DNA of 64,000 bases from JBNJGB01 sp051747385 (lineage in GTDB: Bacteria; Myxococcota_A; UBA9042; PHBI01; JACKFB01): contig JBNJGB010000035.1 in the NCBI GenBank assembly GCA_051747385.1, forward strand, positions 1-64,000, given 5' to 3'. Position 1 is the first letter of the stretch. Every line of letters starts with the position of its first letter. Shown in pieces: positions 63,590-64,000 of the stretch. Under the pieces are notes generated by a model, which was not told the origin of the DNA, did not search any database, and saw only the letters and a list, made by a program, of their open reading frames with translations. Made by a program: the position numbers and the translations under genes.

Positions 63590-64000
63590 ATGGCTGCCGC
63601 CAAGGGGTTCGTGAACGCTGCCTGCCTCGTGATGGCCCTGTCGGTCGGGGCAGCCGCCTGGGCCGCGCAGGAGCCCGTCGCAGGCGACGTCGGCGAGCCC
63701 CGGCCTCGCGCTGCACAGCTCATCGCGCACGAGGACGGCAGCATCCCCGAGTCCCTGGCGGGGCATCGTCTCGTGGGCGCGTTCGACCAGGACTGGGCCT
63801 TCAAGGTCCTGTTCAGCCTCCCCTGGACGCGGCCATGTACGTCAACAGCCTCCTGGGGGCCCTGTTGCCGCCTGTCGCGGCCGGCGTCATGGTCCGGCTG
63901 GGGGCCGGGGCCGTGGGTGCGGGCGGGGCGGCCGTGCTCGTGGCGCTGGTGCCGGTCTTCATCCACGACGCGACCACGGAGAGCCTCCTCGTCCCGATGA
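63590..64000 (+). CDS. Exported protein, incomplete, possible frameshift
   Basis: The gene runs off the right edge. From an ATG behind GAAGGGAGC the product has a signal peptide (FVNAACLVMALSVGAAAWAA) and a polar stretch to about residue 75 (AFDQDWAFKVLFSL). After about 63830 this frame turns into Trp/Ser/Arg-rich noise, while a neighbouring frame, from MYVNSLLG at 63835, gives two membrane segments (LLGALLPPVAAGVMVRLG and AAVLVALVPVFIHD). Either a single frameshift joins them or two overlapping genes exist. No family recognised. Confidence 0.4.
   Translation: MAAAKGFVNAACLVMALSVGAAAWAAQEPVAGDVGEPRPRAAQLIAHEDGSIPESLAGHRLVGAFDQDWAFKVLFSLPWTRPCTSTASWGPCCRLSRPASWSGWGPGPWVRAGRPCSWRWCRSSSTTRPRRASSSR

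Noticed and set aside
59490..63716. A 1408-codon minus-strand frame extending the VIT/vWA gene through the phosphatase gene
   Set aside because: The strong ribosome site and signal peptide fix the start at 62006; the upstream part is antisense to the phosphatase lipoprotein.
1..64000. tRNA, rRNA or riboswitch genes
   Set aside because: I saw no cloverleaf with a GTTCGANTC-like T-loop, no 16S/23S/5S sequence, and no recognisable riboswitch core in the intergenic regions.

Overview
The window reads as a high-GC chromosome segment from a deltaproteobacterial lineage, most likely Myxococcota. I infer this from the base composition, a Gly/Cys-plus-hydrophobic-plus-Arg C-terminus like MYXO-CTERM sorting tails, a VIT/VWA protein with an AgmX/PglI-like end, a Ser/Thr kinase next to an FHA-type sigma-54 activator, PEGA/TPR proteins, and many lipoproteins with Asp/Ala-rich linkers and Cys-rich repeats. 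No rRNA or tRNA gene and no CRISPR array was seen.

Layout. 1-2.1 kb is a toxin-antitoxin graveyard: an edge-truncated Tse2-like gene, a broken ParE-type pair, an intact HepT/MntA pair and a HigA fragment. 2.3-5.6 kb holds a porin-like protein, an MBL hydrolase and an EEP-family lipoprotein. 5.7-12.6 kb is a six-gene minus-strand carotenoid operon (crtY-crtI-crtB-methyltransferase-crtU-Rieske) in which every junction is a 4-nt ATGA overlap; it predicts an aromatic isorenieratene-type carotenoid. 13-22 kb holds a SodC-like lipoprotein without most metal ligands, an ATP-grasp enzyme, a complete RND efflux operon with a PII-like gene, and a receiver protein. 22.3-25.5 kb has a CDC48-like double AAA+ ATPase behind an RpoH-like promoter and an MscS channel.

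25.7-28.5 kb is a scar region: a large palindrome, a truncated REP-type transposase, a DUF222-like fragment, an 88-bp repeat array and an NtrC-type helix-turn-helix fragment. 28.6-35.8 kb carries a metalloprotease lipoprotein, a zinc phospholipase C-like surface protein, VapBC, and a PLP lyase with its TetR regulator. 35.9-37.8 kb holds two ectB 3' remnants flanking a DUF4143-type ATPase, plus one copy of a perfect 244-bp repeat whose partner lies at 49.8-50.0 kb. 37.5-39.9 kb is a lower-GC island with a C39-like lipoprotein and two paralogous small membrane proteins.

40-49.5 kb is the most system-like part. A Ser/Thr kinase is divergent from an FHA sigma-54 activator. Behind the activator are a PEGA/TPR protein, two lipoproteins and a large Cys-rich protein with seven thrombospondin-type repeats. 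Two nearly identical sigma-54 promoter elements precede the PEGA gene and the repeat protein. I infer a phospho-relay that switches on a cell-surface protein set.

49.6-64 kb holds a truncated FAH gene, YtxH, a 2OG-Fe(II) oxygenase, Hsp20 with an exact sigma-54 promoter, DUF72, a U32 peptidase coupled to a chorismate mutase-DAHP synthase, a MerR-TPR regulator sharing a promoter region with it, ligA with a coupled 44-residue ORF, a VIT/VWA protein, a purple-acid-phosphatase-like lipoprotein and an incomplete gene at the right edge.
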